Shown: positions 12,409-26,360, counted from the stretch's first letter. The stretch is 64,000 nt of DNA from Chrysomallon squamiferum (GCA_012295275.1 CM022673.1:13750788-13814787); one strand, 5' to 3'. Numbers and translations are program-made. Notes: generated from the letters alone by a model not told the origin.

Positions 12409-15400
12409 CTACATTGCTTTCATCTTCATCATCTTCATCTTGGGCTGTTTCTTCTTCATCTCCCTGCGACTTTCACGATCCTTGGTAAGAAAGACAGCAA
12501 ATATTAACACATTTTAGATTCAGAATTTCTAGATAGGTACTAACACAAGAATCTATAATCTTAGGATCTTGAGTACAATCAGCCTGGCGTCTAAAAACAC
12601 TGACAGTTAAATATGAACCTAGTCAAATGGACAGATTTATGTCTGAATATATCAATGTGGTTACATGACTTCAAGCAGAAAGAGTTGGTTGTTAAGAATT
12701 CATAACATTATTATTCCCCTTCTTGTAGTCCATCATTCTTTGAAAATGATAGATGTATTGTAATTAATGTTATTCCAGGTTAACTTCAATATATGTACAG
12801 ATAAACACCGAAATATTTAAGGCATTTTAAACAATATTAAAATTTCTACTTACTTCAAATATATATATATATATATATATATAAAAACTGATATATACAA
12901 GAAATTTCTACAATATTATAACTTCAACTTACTTAGAAGTTCTTAGAATATATATATGGTAAACAATCATATATAAAAAAAAGGTATTAAACAGTATTAT
13001 AGTTTCTACTTACTTCAAGTTCTTAGAACATACATATGGTAAACAATCATATACAAAAAAGGTATTAAACAGTATTATAGATTCTACTTACTTCAAGTTT
13101 TCTTGCCTTGTCAGGGTCTTCCTCATTGAGAAGTCTTTCTTTCTCCGCACGTTTCTTCTCTTCTCTGCGAGCCTGGGCAGCTTCCTGTCTCTGAGCGTGC
13201 GTCGCCTTCAGCAGCTGTTCTTCAGCTTTGTGACGCTTCTTCTCCGCTTTCAACTTACCCTAGAAAACACAGTTTCAAACATACATACTTCACAGTCTCA
13301 TTTCAGTGTATTGGGAAAAACAATGGTTTATAATTTGGTTTCCTTTTCCAGTCTTTTTGAAACCTAATCATTTAAAATGGTTTGAGTTAAAACTCTGGAA
13401 TTAATGACCAGTTAGAGATATAACCAAAACAAAACAATTTGTTTTTAATTTTCACTCGTGTATATGAGGATAAATATTATTTTAAATATGAACGTGAATG
13501 ACAATCTAGTAAAGAAGAGAATAATATTCAAACTTTTTTTTTATTAAACAGTACAGTGTGGAGCTGCAGTTTCATTTTACCACTGAATAACTCTTTTATT
13601 ATTTTACTTTTCACTTTCTCAGAAATTGTGATGATGACGAAGCGTTGTAGTTTAAATTAGCAGTGACAAACACTTTAATTTTTGTCAGAAACTAACATGA
13701 AAATAATATGAAATGTTACCTCTCTGGAAAGCTGGAATCTGCCAATCTTGTCGATAAAATAAAACACAAGCTGCATCAGTGGTTTCATAAATTCCATGTC
13801 AGATGTCTTTGTCTTTCCTTTGCCTGGAACTGTGTGGTACAAATATTTTATAAAATAAATGATCTAATATCTAGGTCATAATTTAATCAATTAAAATGCA
13901 CTGTTTGCAACAATTAGCAAGTATACATTTTAATTATCTTCACCTGTGATTTTATTTATCATTGTTCATTGCTAATGTGTGAGAGGTATATTACAAGGAG
14001 ATGCATATACAACTGTTACTGTATATATTAAGTGGACAAACTTTTCACCATATGAAATAAAGGTAATATTATTAGAGAATATGAAAAATATGTTATCTTA
14101 GCAAAAAGGAAATATTTTTTTGGAATACATATCAACTACAAGGCAGATAAATGTTTCTATCAAGTTTTCTCAAGTACATTTTGAGTTATTCATGCATGTA
14201 CAAAATTCAATTATGTAAGCAGATTTCTGAAAATAAATGAAATTTAATTAAGTAGAAAGGGCATTTCATAATTACAGTATCTCTCTCTTTTTAAGGTTGT
14301 GATAAAATTATTTACCATTAAAACAGAACAGCAGGACAGCCTTGGCAGTGGGCAGTTTGGCTGGCTGTGAGTCACTAAAAATATAAACATCAAACAGATG
14401 TAAGATTTACACACACACACACACACACACACCTATATATATAATATTTTGTGGATCACTAAAACATCAACTTCTGTTCAGGGCAAAATTTCAGACTCTA
14501 GGGGCCTAGCTATTTGCAAACTGTCAACATATGTTTTTGAAGTAAAATAGATGTTAACTGTTCTTTTTCTGAAAGTAAAATCTGATCTGAGACTTGCTAC
14601 TTACTCCTGGTTTTTCGGTCCAGAATACTGATCAGAGAAATGTATATATTCGATCAATCCTTCATACTTCGTCAAAACCTGACACACCTTCTTGTCAAGA
14701 ACAGCAGCAGTGACCTCTCCCATCTCAGTCAGTATCTGATAACTGTTTGGAATATCATACTTCTCCACCGCTTTCTTCTCTGTAAAATAGTTCTGTAAGC
14801 AAATAATAACAACAGTAATACTGTCAATAATAATTATAATAAAAACAGGTAGGGATCCACACACAGTGAGATATGTAGATAATTTGTTATTCAGTCAGTC
14901 GGTATGTTGTGCATAACTCAGATAATTCAGGCTAACAAATGACATAATTAAGAATACATTTTACTCTGTTTGATGTGAATTTCAACAAGTTGAATAACAG
15001 CATGAAGAATAAATACAGTACATCAGATATATAATCTAATAACCAAGTGTAAAGAGAGGTAGAAAATTTCAAGTTAGGGGTCTGAATAAGAAATAATCTG
15101 ACAACAGAGTTAGGAAGATTAATGCAGTGAAAGACAGAACTTACTAAATCTAACATGTCTTTGTGAAGCTTCACTGCAATCTTTCTATTGGCTACAGCAA
15201 AAACAAACTTCTCCATCACAGACTTGTCCATGTCAACTGTGACTATCTGAATTAATAAAATAAAAATTAAATAAATAAAGTTTGTTAAAAACATTTGAAA
15301 ATGTAAGTATATCACTAAAACATACAATGTTCCTTTATATACACATATTTAATCTTATCAGACTTTTTATTCTGCATTTTGAGTTTAGTTGGAATTAAGT

Positions 15401-18400
15401 GTGTTTGTCACTTAGTATGTTTCTAAGTCTGTCTGTATTTTTGTAAATTATGAGTATTTGAGTTAGCTTGTGGATTTAAACTAGATGAAGTGCTTAATGT
15501 TTTCAGAAATAAATTAAAATGAAAAATAATAAAACAAAGTTTCTTGTAGAATGATTCGCTTGAAATTTTAATCTGCAGTTATTATTTAAAACCAGATGTC
15601 ATTTTACATAAATCCAACAAACAATAATCTCATTCAATATGTGAACAAAACTTATGTATTACCAAAGTCAGATGCAAGAGAAATTTTAGTGAAAATAACA
15701 AGAAAAGATGTTATATATCAATCAAATAATATTCTTACAATACCTGTTCACTTGATTTGAATTCATAAATAAATATGAGTACAAATCCTGAAACAAAATT
15801 TGATATTACATATATCAAACACACAACAACTGCCTCTTGAAAAAGACTTCATCACTTGATCTGAATCAGTTACCCAAACATATCTAACAAACAATAAGTC
15901 CTCACCACTTGATCTGATGCTGGTTTGAACATTCTGAGTAATGTATTTATGAGGTCCTGTCGTTTGAGTAGTTTCAGTTCAACCAACATCCCTCCACACA
16001 CACACACGACCACTGCACCACAGAGCGTAAATGTTTTCTGACTCTTTGATGAAAGTCCCAGATGTAACCTCCTTTGATGTTCCATCATCACCTGAAACAA
16101 AAAAAAAATAATAATAATAATAATTTATTTAAACTATTTAATATTATATTTATCATTTATCAGTGTTAGTTAAATATTAAAATAATAATCAAATTTAGAT
16201 TATTTTTTATTTTATTACTAATAATGGAACAAAATTATTCTGATATTTAAAAAATGTGTAGCTCTATATATTACTAAACACATGCATTTAAAATATATAT
16301 ATAAATGTAATAAACTTGGACCTTTATATTTCTCATAATGATGTACTGTTTTACAGGTGTTACCTCTCACAGGTCCCAGGCTATTTAAATCACCTGACAT
16401 CACACCAATATTATACACTATTACAACCGTTACAATTTTTTTATTCATTCAGTTTTTCACAAACAAAGAAAATGTACAAGCAGTGCAACATAAAATATAT
16501 TTTTGGTGATTTTTTAAAACAGATTTCTAAAACAAAAACGAACAGCATTAAAATTTTCTTAGTGTGCAATGTTTTTTAAGGAAAAAACGTGGTGCCATGA
16601 AGAGTTGAAAAAGTTTGCTCACCAACAATAGAGAAGTTAGTCTCTAACAGCTCTCTGTGTGAGTTGAGCCAGGCCTGAGCCAGTTTGCCATTCTTTGTCT
16701 TGCCAGCAAGGAAATTGAGAAAATAAACACCAAGGCCAGCAATCATCAGCATCTCCAAATAAAAACTGTCCCAGTTGGTGCGCAGGTGCAGTGGAACCTG
16801 GAGAGAATAAACAGTTATTACAATAACATCAAACCAGAGAAAGAAACTGATTTTTTAAATTATGTCAAAGTTAAGCTTCTATAAGACTATATCAGATTTA
16901 TGTTTCTACTGCACTACTGATTTTTGAAACAGTACTTTAAATAGTAATAGGAATGGCATTATATTCAACACAAGAAATGACAAACAAGGTAAAATTAATG
17001 AATTCAGCAATACAGAAGTATTTTATAAATTTCCTTTAAAATAAAAATAAGCTTGGGTTTTTCGGATTGGCTACACTGCTATACAGTGGTTCTTTTTCAT
17101 TCAGAACTGTTAGGTATCATCAGTGGTGAATCAACAAATGGCTGATCAGTGCTTGTGCCAGAGATACTCTCCACAGGAAACATACAAAATTATTATTTAA
17201 TATAAGTTTCTTTTTTTCAGCAGTTATACTGTAAATTTTCTCTCTTTACAATTTACAATAATTCTGATAACCAATGTATTAAGGAAAATATGATGTAAAG
17301 ACAGAGTTCCTCTTGGATTAGTAAATAAAGTACAATTTAAGTAAAATATACCTTTGCCATTTCAAGATCAGGCAGTTTTTCCTGACTTTTTCCTTTCTTT
17401 GATGTCTGATCTTTGTCAAAACCTTCAAACTCATCTTCATCATGAAGATGTTCAAATTCCTCATCATCTGTTTCTTCCTCTGTCTAAAACAAATGTAACA
17501 AAACCAGTTACAATATTTACAGAATGTTACTAATAACAGTATATAAGGGGCCTGAGAAACTTTGAGTATTTGATTTGATACCCACACACCCACATATTTG
17601 ATTCATCCTTAAATTATTTTATTCCAAACAAAATTTGTTAAAACCCCCACAAAAAACCACAATGATATGTAACAGGAGGAAGAATTATCACATTATATCT
17701 AAAGTTTTACATTCACATGGTTTGTATCATATGGTTGCTTGCTTAATAAAAATCACACAAAATATCACATCTGGAACACATTTATCATTCTATGTGTTTG
17801 GCGACTTCATCATACACCTAACAATGTACAATATCAAAACATTTTGTTTAAGTACTAGATAATTATTATAAGACATCACAGAACATTTTCTTAGATTACA
17901 GACATTCACTAAAATTTAATACTGTAATTAAAAATTGAATAATAAAATTATGCTATAAATTTTGGAATTGTCTTCTGACTTCTAAAACTTGCGCAGTGAT
18001 TCACAATATGATAATGAACAAATATTTTGTTGAACATAATAAATTTGCTCTGTATTTTCAAAACACTCAATAATGTAAGTTATAGAAACCTCAACTACAG
18101 CCTCTTCATCATCATCTTCATTTGATTGTACACTGCGAGGTTCTTCTTTACTTTTCTTAGCATCACCATCTACAGTTTTCTGTTCTGTTACCACTGAGTC
18201 TTCATCTACAGTTATACAAAATAAATATCACCATCTAACTACTAAATAATTGATATTCATCTATTATTAGTAACAGTTATCAATTGATAAATACTGATAA
18301 TATTTCCTAGATTATCAGAACAGAGAGAGAGAAAGAGAGAGAGAGAGCGAGCGAAACTAGTTACCTTCATCAAACTCTTCAAATTCAGCAAATTCATTGT

Positions 18401-18473
18401 CTTCCGCTGGACTGTTTGCTGCTAAACACAGCCCAACAATCAACACAACAACGACTATCAGACAGAACCTCAT
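12409..18473 (-). CDS. CCDC47: CCDC47 (calumin), ER membrane protein of the PAT complex (one apparent frame break)
   Basis: Eleven exons: 18473-18365, 18205-18090, 17483-17352, 16797-16623, 16091-15906, 15246-15145, 14777-14605, 14374-14316, 13829-13720, 13259-13092 and 12480-12409 (TAG). The 1,402 bases give about 466 residues; the human protein has 483. In order: a signal peptide ([16 protein letters not shown]), an acidic luminal stretch rich in D/E (exons 1-3), one membrane segment ([17 protein letters not shown]), the cytosolic domain with [31 protein letters not shown] and [10 protein letters not shown], and a basic C-terminal coiled coil with [24 protein letters not shown]47 works with Asterix in the PAT complex, which helps multipass proteins enter the ER membrane. 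Exon 5 contains a (GT)6 run at 15996-16007 that puts WCSGRV and GGMLVELK in different frames. Exon 7 uses the second of two AGs to keep phase. Confidence 0.93.
12846..13092 (-). repeat. ~79-bp tandem array repeating the CCDC47 exon 10 donor site
   Basis: The plus-strand ACTTAC of a GTAAGT donor recurs at 12848, 12927, 13008 and 13086, spaced 79, 81 and 78 bp. The one at 13086 is the real exon 10 donor. The units share the exon-like bases AACTTGAA before the donor and the intron text GTTTACCATAT and CTGTTTAATACC after it. The copies farthest from the exon have drifted and picked up TA repeats. Confidence 0.9.
15740..15906 (-). repeat. Decayed copies of the CCDC47 exon 5 3' edge
   Basis: The exon 5 end and donor (minus sense GATCAAGTG then GTGAGG) has imperfect copies at about 15850-15872 (GATCAAGTGATGAAG) and at about 15744-15762 (AATCAAGTGAACAGG). 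Spacing is close to 54 bp, or twice that. Both copies have lost a usable GT donor. Confidence 0.5.
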
Positions 18474-19575
18474 CTTCTCACTGTTTATAAAAGAAAATAA
18501 TATATATATTATTTGTAACAGTAAACCATGTCTTTTCTACATTGTGACTAGCCTTTATTAAAAATAAATAAATGCTACTCTGTTATTTTACAGCCTTTGT
18601 CACAGTTTGTGATATATTATGATGATTATTACAATTACTGAATTAGTAATTTTTTTTATATATATTTAATCTTTATGACAAATTTTAACATTTAATGATA
18701 CATGCACCTTCTCATAAAAGAAAGTATATGTCATCATTAGCTACAATGACATTAAAGGCTAAACTCTGTCTCTAAAACAATTTTAACTTTTCATACATTC
18801 ACGACTTCCCTTATTAATGATACTACTGATACATCCTACTGTGACAGTGATAGTAATACTAACAGCACCGATACTGATAGTGATATTAGACTATACACAG
18901 TATGACTGGTAGTGATAATAATACCGATAGGATAGATAAACTTTATCATAAAGTGATAAACTTGATAAACTTAAAGCCTAATACAAATTACAATCAATGA
19001 ATCATTGAATCATACAATGTATTCTAAATTCTAATCAAACGCATGTTTTAAACATTTCTAAATACATCAGTGAACACACTTATATTGATACACTTACTAT
19101 AATCGATATTATCTATTTCTAACAAAATTAACCTGAGCTCATTCATACACATTAATAATTATTTTCCAAAGAAAATAAAAAACATCTAAAATATTACCCA
19201 CGCTCATATATACCGGAAGTACCGGAAGTTTAATGGCGACTTCTTTTGTGGTCTCATAAATAGTTTGAAAATATTATATACAAATGTTATATACCTATAA
19301 CATTCATATTAATAAGAAAGTTGATGTAAACACAACACTCATCTAAAATATAAATGTGCTAGAGCGGATGTAATTAGTTTTTGTTTATATTTTAGTATCT
19401 ATTTTATTTTATAAACTTTTATATGAATGTACACAGTACAGTGAACTAAAATTATCTCCCTTTTGGTTGTTTACAAATGGCAACGTAGAAATTATCTTAC
19501 ATTTTATGCACTTTATATTGAATGTTTGTTTTTTTTTAAATACAAAAACAAAAGGAAAACTTTTACTGCCTAAAT
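18474..19575. other. Divergent spacer between CCDC47 and the RING gene
   Basis: About 1.1 kb separates the two start codons. Both promoters are probably here or share it. It holds the ETS pair at 19213-19229 with a nearby YY1-like AATGGCGAC at 19232-19240, and otherwise AT-rich sequence. The frame at 19409-19639 on the minus strand is not supported as a gene. Confidence 0.65.
19213..19229 (+). promoter_or_regulatory. Tandem ETS/NRF-2 sites with adjacent YY1-like site
   Basis: CCGGAAGT occurs at 19213-19220 and again at 19222-19229, a perfect 9-bp step. It is followed at once by AATGGCGAC, which resembles the YY1 core. This combination is typical of housekeeping and bidirectional animal promoters. 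It lies between the divergent starts of CCDC47 (18473) and the RING gene (19576). Confidence 0.65.
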
Positions 19576-22500
19576 ATGAAGAAGTCTGAAGTTTCAGAAA
19601 AGGTATTTTATATCTAACATATTTTATACTTATGAGCATTTGATGAGTTCGGTCTCCTGTAGTTAGGGTCTCACATGAGACGTTTTAAATCCATTATTAT
19701 TATTATCATTGTTGTTGTTATTGTTATTGTTGTTGTTATTGTTATTGTTATTATTCATAATTTAAAAAATATATATTACTGATAAAAACTACAGTGATTT
19801 TTAAAATTAAGAATTTATAAATACCTTATCAAATAAATGGCAACAATGTCATCATGTTAATTGTCCTTTTTGTCACAATATTTGTTGAACTTTACCATAA
19901 CTGCAAGTAAAAGTTTACATATTTCTGAAGGTAAAAGAAATACGTATGAGACAGCAGAACTGGCTAAAACAGAGGAATGAAGAGAAACAGAGCAATTCCA
20001 AAGGTGATAATTTGATAGTTATTGTTAAAAATGTAAACAGTTTACATATTTTTAGTTAGACCAGTAAATATATTTAATTTATATGTGTGTGTGTGTGTGT
20101 GTGTGATAGATGGACAGATATATGTATTTATATTATGTATTTATCTGTTTTTATATGTTATTTGTAATGTTTGGTACATTATAATTATTCGAGACTTTTA
20201 AATTAAATATTATATTCATAATGTAACCTGTAGCATAAATTAGTATATGTTACATCAAGAACAACTGTAAACACAACTGCAATAGTATTACTGTGGAATG
20301 AAGCTCTAAATCTTATACTAAATTATCCTAATTTTTTTTTTTTTTTTAGCTTCTGTTAAAACCAACTCTAATATTAAATCGCAAACTACAAAATCATCAA
20401 GTCAGAAAAAGAGTTCAGAACCTTCAAAACTAACATCACTTGAGCAGACCTCAACAAAATTAAACCATAAAGCCAGCGAAAAAATCAACACAAATGAAAA
20501 ATTCAAAAACTGGTTGCAGTCCAGGAACTCACAAAAATCAGAGTCAAGAGAAGAAGAACACACTGTAGAGCCTAAAACTTACAGACTAACATCAGCCAAA
20601 ACCAGACATAACAGTCAAGGCAGAGAATCAAGTGATGATGGAGCAGAATATTGTGATAGAGATGGAGTCCAAAGTAGATTTATCTCCCCTGATGAGTTTA
20701 GTGATTTAGCAGACAGAATTGCCAGTAAAGTGAAAAATGAATTACATATTTCTGACACTGGACGCTTGGGTAAAAAACTAAAGTCTGGAAGTCTACTTAA
20801 TTATTCACCAAGTTCCACAGATGAAACATGTGATGTTTCTTTATCTAGCCACCATTGTACCATCTGTTCCAAACTGATGGTAAGTGAAAAAAATAAAAAT
20901 AAAAAAATAAAAATAAAGATAAAAATAATAATAAAAATGATATATTTGCTAGTTAGTTTTGTATTTTGAAAATGTGCAGATTGGTTTATATATTACTAGT
21001 ACTAATATGGATAATTTTCACAACATTTATATATATATATATATGGATTTGTAATTATTAGAATAAAACATTTTGGTTTTTAATATTTACTGTGTAAAAA
21101 AGACCATCTGAACAGAAGGGGTCATGATTTGAAACAAATATGAGAAAAAATATAAACAAAATGAAAGCAAAAGATCTATAATAGTGTTGTCTCTCACAAC
21201 ATACACATACACATCCACAGACACATACATATAAATATACATTCATATATGTTTATTTAGATAGATGCAGAACACCTGCCTATGCTACTGATACCATGTG
21301 GACACTGTCTGTGTAGAAGTTGTTCTGATGGAAAACTTGTCTGTCCAGTCTGTTCCTGTTCTGTGTCCTCGTTAGCCTGTAACATCATGTTACAGCAGAT
21401 CATTCAGGAATACCAGGTCAAACGAAAACACACACGGACAGAGAGACAACAGAGGAGTCATTCCTATTCACCCCACAGATACTCAGAAACAAAAGGTACA
21501 ATGCAGAACATCATGTGGGCAAAATGTACAAATATAATTTCATTAAAATAAAATTTTAAATGTTTATAGTTGTTACTGTTATAATAAATGAGAGAATGCA
21601 CTCAGTGCACCCTGATTGAATCCATATTAATTTATTTATTTATAATTATCATTATCATTATTATCATCATGATCATTATCATTATTATCATCATCATCAT
21701 TCATTATTATTATTCATTTCCCTGGATAGAGAGGAATATTTATTCAAGTTGTCACTGAGAACTGATGTTATATTTTATAATAGATCAGGTTAAATATATT
21801 ACAATGAATTCAGTAAATTGTATTTATTATATTGTGTATCGTGTATAAGATAATGACTCACAAAGCCACACTAAAATAGTCAGTTTCTTGTAGGTTATAT
21901 TGTGTATTGGTTTTCTTTGTGTATTCCAAGTTGAGTGTATTTCAGGTGTGAACTACCATGATAAACTTCAGAACTTGGTGACAAGACTTGAAGTGTTGAA
22001 GGAAGAAAAAGATTCTGCTGTGTCAATTTATACCAGACTGACAGCAGATCTCAGCAAGGAACAACAGCAACTGGATAACATCTGCAGACAGGAAGATAGT
22101 ATCTGCAGGTATTATGATTTTGGTGATTGGTCAGATTTATCATTATTTAAAATGTTACTTTTCTGATTGGTTAAGATTATTTTTATGTTTGTAATTTACC
22201 AATTATAATGATCACTTTTTGTAAAACTGGTAAATAAATTCATTGTTTTTTAACTGTAATAATCATTTCATTGTTGTGATTAGTCAGATGTTATATTCTT
22301 ATATTATCTTCAAAGCATTAGAACGCATTAGTAAAAATATTTCTTAATAATTTAATAAAAACTAAATGAATTAATAGTTGACTACAAAAATTTATTACTT
22401 CTCCCATAATATGTAAAACAAAATATATTTTAAAAATAATCAAATATATATATATATATATACACACATAAACATAAACATAACAATTTATATAGAAAAG

Positions 22501-23285
22501 AATTCAGTAAAAAGTAGACTGATAAATGGCTCATACATACCATACACATCTATAAAACTGAATATAAAACAAACATGAATAATTTCTATTCCAGACAAAT
22601 AGAGTCCCTGAAAGAAAAACTAGCAATGCTTCGAGATCAGAAGTCAGATTACGAAGCTGAGTGTGGTAAGAAGAAGCGAGAGAGGGATGAAGTGAAGAAA
22701 CAAGTTTCCATGTTAGATCAGACAATAGAATCACTGTCTACTGAAATAGAGAAGGTACTGTCACAACATTTTCATTACAAAATAATTATAAAAAAAGCAC
22801 TTTATTGTAATGAGTTAACATTCATTGAAATATGTCAGTTATTGTTACATAGTGTAGTAATCAGGTTTGTTTATGATTCTCAGTGGGGTTTGTCAATGAG
22901 AAGAGACAGCCTTGAATGCCGGTTAATTATAAATGGGAAAGTCCATAAAAATTTCTGTAATTGCTAATCAAAACTGAGTCACCCATCAAAAGGGCAGTGA
23001 ATTTTATTTCATTTATCTTATCCTTAACTATAGGTTTGTAACCAACATTTAAAAATGTATAAAGGATCATCAAAACAAATATATATTTCTTCCATTATCA
23101 ACAGGATTTTCCATCACATTCATATTCTACATACTAATGGTGTTGTTATAATTAATTGACTTGTTATTTTCTGATCTCTCCTTCTCTGTTCTTCTCTCTT
23201 ATCATCTGTCTTTTAAAATTTGAAATTAATAATTGTTATTCCACAGGTTCGCCTGCTCAGTGAAGGATGTGACATGATTCATTAA
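19576..23285 (+). CDS. RING-HC finger and coiled-coil protein, family not recognised
   Basis: Seven exons with consistent phases: 19576-19602, 19931-20003, 20350-20879, 21261-21495, 21946-22108, 22595-22754 and 23247-23285 (TAA), giving 408 residues. Residues 1-200 are polar, low-complexity and rich in S/K/T/Q. Two short similar motifs, QQNWLKQRNEEKQ (exon 2) and FKNWLQSRNSQKSE (exon 3), may be a small repeat. A C3HC4 RING spans about residues 203-241, with C203/C206, C223, H225, C228, C231, C238 and C241, all metal ligands present; an intron splits it after residue 210. Residues about 290-396 form a predicted coiled coil (RLEVLKEEKDS, QIESLKEKLAMLRDQ, MLDQTIESLSTEIEK). The RING suggests a ubiquitin E3 ligase, but substrate and cell role are unknown. 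The first exon has only nine codons and is the least certain. CCDC47 lies head-to-head upstream. Confidence 0.8.
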
Positions 23286-25190
23286 ATGGAATTGATAAAA
23301 CCACGTTAGCAGAACACAACTTTACTTGCACTGTTTCCTGTACTGGTGTAACAGAACCACACAAAATCAGATGAGGAAAAGATGAGTTAGTGGAGAGTGT
23401 AAAGCAAACAGGGCCAAGACAGAATATGGAATAATAAAATACAAAAAAAAAATGTCTAACAGGATGGATGTATTGGCATTAGTAAAAACAATATAGAAAG
23501 AGTTACACAATAATCATAAGCAAACAACACTGACCAGTTAGGAGTGAGACATGAACTAAAATCATGAATTTAATATTTTATATACGTCTGTACATGCAAA
23601 TTAATGTGAATTTTTCCATCTGTGGAGGTCAAGGGATTCTAACATAGTTCTGTAATTGTGGAAACATTCTAAATTTACAAACTCATTTTGTAGATTTGGA
23701 ACAGTGTAGAAAATATATTTTGTTATTAAACTGTCACTGAAAATAATGGAATTTTCATTCAGTGAAAACAAGATTATAATAATAATAATAATAATTTTTC
23801 TTTTAAAATCTACTCTAAAAATTGGATTTAAAGTCATCTTAAAGAATTATTTATACTGTTGACCAGTGCAGATTAAAAGCGTAATTTTTTTTTTTTTTTC
23901 TAACATATTCATAATCTTAGTGACTCAATATCTTGTTATTGTTGCTTTCTAAAACATACCAATGATATAGTTGAAAATAAAATATATTTATCTTTATGTG
24001 TGTATAATCTATTTAGTCATATATAGTTGAATAATTTGGATATTTGAATGTTTATATTTAATACTGAGAAAGTAAAGTATTTTAGTTACATATATTAATA
24101 TATTCTGTTTATTTATTATTTCTGTAATAAAAACTGACAAAGTACTATTCGTTTGTTTACATTGTTTGTAACTGTTTATAATTAGTTTTTACAATGTCTT
24201 ATAAATAGGGCAACATTCAATGAAAGTGTATTCCTGTTATGACAAACTATATTGAAGAATAAAAAAGAAGAGAGAACTGAAGTGTCAGTGAGTTAGATGA
24301 ATCAGCTAATTTAATAAAAACAAAAAATAATAATTATCCATTTGACAGGTCAGTCAGATTTTCATTTTCAGTTAAAATTGGAAAATCTACTAAAGAATTA
24401 TCTTCATTACAGGTCACATGACATTCAAAATGCCAGTCATAACTGGCTGAATGGTGTATAACAATGACTAGCCACATAAATTAGTTTAATATTAAGAATA
24501 ATAATAAATAATAAACCTCTCTCCCTCCTATTTATATTTCAAATTGTGATTTTACGTAAAAATCTGAGATCCTTCCCATATATGATTTTGAATAATTTTC
24601 TAACAGTGAACCTCCCTGATTTAAAATGTTTATATAAATAATAACATTTCACATGTTTCATAAAATTAATTCCCAAAATCAAAATAAAATAAAATAAAAT
24701 ATAAATAAAAACTGTCTTCTAAAAACAGCATTTTATTCATTATGATAAATAATAATAATTTCAAATAATAATTCCTCCTTTTCATCGTTTTTGTTTTTTA
24801 TTAAAACAGTTATAATTAATTTTAAAATAAAAATATAAAACACTTAAAAATTTTATTCATTAATAAATAATAATAATAATAATATCGTTTTATTTTTCGA
24901 TGGCTGTTTTCTCTCCAATTCCGATAATAATAATAATAATAATAATAAACAATTGGTCCTACAGATTTCCGTGCTACAGTTTATTTATTAAAACAAAAAT
25001 GAACAGTCCTGTAAAAAAATTCAAAAGAAGCTATCCCGGTGTGAGATTTTGTTTCGGGATGCTCTAAATCAAAATTCGGACAAATTTCAATTTGTGTTGT
25101 TTACAAACCTAATTTAAGCGTAATGCACGTGTAATTAGTGGATACTGATGGAGGGATAAAATACAACATACTGCTTGTTTCGGAATTACT
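23286..25190. other. Intergenic stretch between the RING and CUB genes
   Basis: About 1.9 kb of AT-rich sequence holds the RING gene 3' UTR and the CUB gene promoter. It contains short AAT/ATA runs (for example about 23777-23796, 24868-24890 and 24924-24949) and no coding signal. The last 250 bp before 25191 are less AT-rich and may contain the 5' UTR. Confidence 0.6.
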
Positions 25191-26305
25191 ATGCATTCGT
25201 TGTGCGTGCAGTTTGCAGCAGTCGTTGTACTGGGGACGCAGTGTTTGCAAGGTGAGACTATTATGGGATACGACATCAGTGTTTACGTTGAACGATAAGT
25301 CGATAGAATCAAGGAATGTCAGTTTCAGAGATTGCTGTTACTGTTAGTGTTACAAATGGACGGGGTCAGGGTCATTACTATAAATAAACATGGGTAGGGA
25401 AGGGGGGTGCGTCTTGATATTTAATTATTGCTTGTTCTAACCCAGTAAATAAAAAGAAAAAGACGAACGAAATATAAATAAAGATGTTACCGTAGTAATC
25501 CTATCCCACTATCCACTATTAGTGTTACATAAACCAGCGTATTAAACGGCGGTACTGGAGAGTTAGAAAGGGGTGGTTGGTACCGAAAACCTTCCATACT
25601 TATTAACATGAACAAACAACAGAACCCCCAAAAAAAAGAAATGAATAAATTAATTTACTTATCTAATGTTACCTAAACACAGTTTTGTTGGTATCAGCTA
25701 GGCTTTTTAATTTATTATTATTTATATAAGGATTACATATAAACAAAGAAACAACAACAACAACAACATCAACAAGGAATAATTACTTACTTTGTTGTTC
25801 ATATTATCTTCTGATAATTTTTAAAAATTTATTTGAATATGTTTGAAATACCTTCAGTGGCACTACATATTATATTCACACTGACATTTAAACAGTAGAT
25901 AGGCTGCCACTCAATGGTATCATGTTTATATTAATATGTGTTTTTTTCTTCAGTGATGTCACAGTGTGGGGACACACCTTTTCTAGTAACACAGAGGCAT
26001 TCTATATCCAACTTTATACAATCTCCTAACTACCCAGAAAACTATACTGAGTAAGTATACTCTGTAATTATTATTATTAGTAGTAGAAGTAGTAGTAATA
26101 GTACTAGTCATATTATTTTTAATGTTACGATTATTATTGTTATGATTGTTTTATTATTATTAATATTATTATTATTATATATGATTATTAATATTATTAA
26201 AATTAGTAGTAGTAGTAATAGTAGTAGTAGTAGCAGTCATAGTAGTAGTAGTAGCAGTCATAGTATTATTACCAATGTTATGATTATTATTATTATTATT
26301 ATTGA

Positions 26306-26360
<55 letters not shown>

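Noticed and set aside
17040-17170. Less AT-rich island in CCDC47 intron 3 as a hidden exon or SINE
   Set aside because: No splice-flanked frame fits the gene phase, and I see no tRNA-like promoter boxes or second copy.
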